IMG/VR virus record: IMGVR_UViG_3300045999_005852
Coordinates: 1-29,335 of that record
Direction: 5' to 3' (one strand)
Length of the DNA: 29,335 nucleotides
Origin: a virus
Positions 29,292-29,335 of the stretch are shown piece by piece; the stretch's first letter is position 1; each line of letters opens with the position of its first letter. Position numbers and translations under genes: made by a program. A model generated the notes under the pieces. That model made no database searches. It was not told the origin of the DNA and saw only the letters and a program-made list of their open reading frames with translations.

Positions 29292-29335
29292 TTACCAGTA
29301 TCCTGAGAATGTTGTTTTGAATCCTAATAGTTTTC
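29292..29335 (-). CDS. C-terminal end of an upstream gene (cut by window edge)
   Basis: The minus strand has an open frame from the edge to a TAA at 29292-29294, reading KLLGFKTTFSGYW at its end. The 1-bp gap to the next ATG (29290) fits the spacing seen elsewhere. Only 14 residues are available, so nothing can be said about its role. Confidence 0.35.
   Translation of the reverse strand, partial: KLLGFKTTFSGYW

Overview
The window is AT-rich (about one third G+C by eye) and almost every base lies in a closely packed gene on the minus strand, so transcription and gene order run from high to low coordinates. It is a virion-structure segment of a T4-like (myovirus-type) tailed phage. The terminase large subunit, portal, prohead protease, acidic scaffold, major capsid protein, PhoH-like ATPase and gp13/gp14/gp15-like neck and tail-terminator proteins can all be recognised. 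Many starts have no clear Shine-Dalgarno sequence. This fits, but does not prove, an AT-rich host such as a member of the Bacteroidota; an aquatic source is likewise an inference. No tRNA, rRNA, CRISPR, integrase or transposase was seen.

Layout in transcription order. (1) 29335-27218: a gene tail at the edge, a protein with a Cys-rich C-terminus, a cupin-like protein, a small GTG-started protein and a charged coiled-coil protein. (2) 27089-25800: an FAD-dependent dehydrogenase, unusual for a phage. (3) 25718-21472: a metallopeptidase/vWA protein, a MoxR-type AAA+ ATPase, a third protein of unknown family, a YaaA/DUF6884-like protein and a small orphan. (4) 21412-19702: a MORN-like small protein and two proteins that begin with the same leader peptide. 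(5) 19627-11863: P-loop kinase-like protein, charged protein, terminase, portal, three core or assembly proteins and prohead protease. (6) 11665-8670: scaffold and major capsid protein, bounded by strong hairpin terminators. (7) 8587-6119: PhoH-like ATPase, a small virion protein and a collagen-like fibre with about 27 hexapeptide repeats. (8) 6037-1: neck proteins gp13-like and gp14-like, tail terminator gp15-like, and three fibre/adhesin-type genes, the last cut by the window edge.

The most interesting signal is a short peptide, F-x-[K/R]-M-Q-[K/R]-[L/M]-A-G. It begins two proteins (20094, 21114), sits inside a third (27454) and ends the scaffold (10382-10426). In the first three it is followed by I-T-E and in the scaffold it is preceded by I-I-E; both match the (I/L)-x-E cleavage motif of T4 gp21-type proteases. 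I infer a capsid-targeting tag that brings cargo into the prohead and is then cut off by the protease encoded at 11863-12474. Two copies also share about 50 bp of leader DNA and a 21-bp upstream repeat, so the leader looks like a mobile cassette. A second recurring signal is the 9-mer TATAAATAT (plus-strand reading), found in nine gaps, usually 14-25 bp before the minus-strand start codon; it is a candidate phage promoter.
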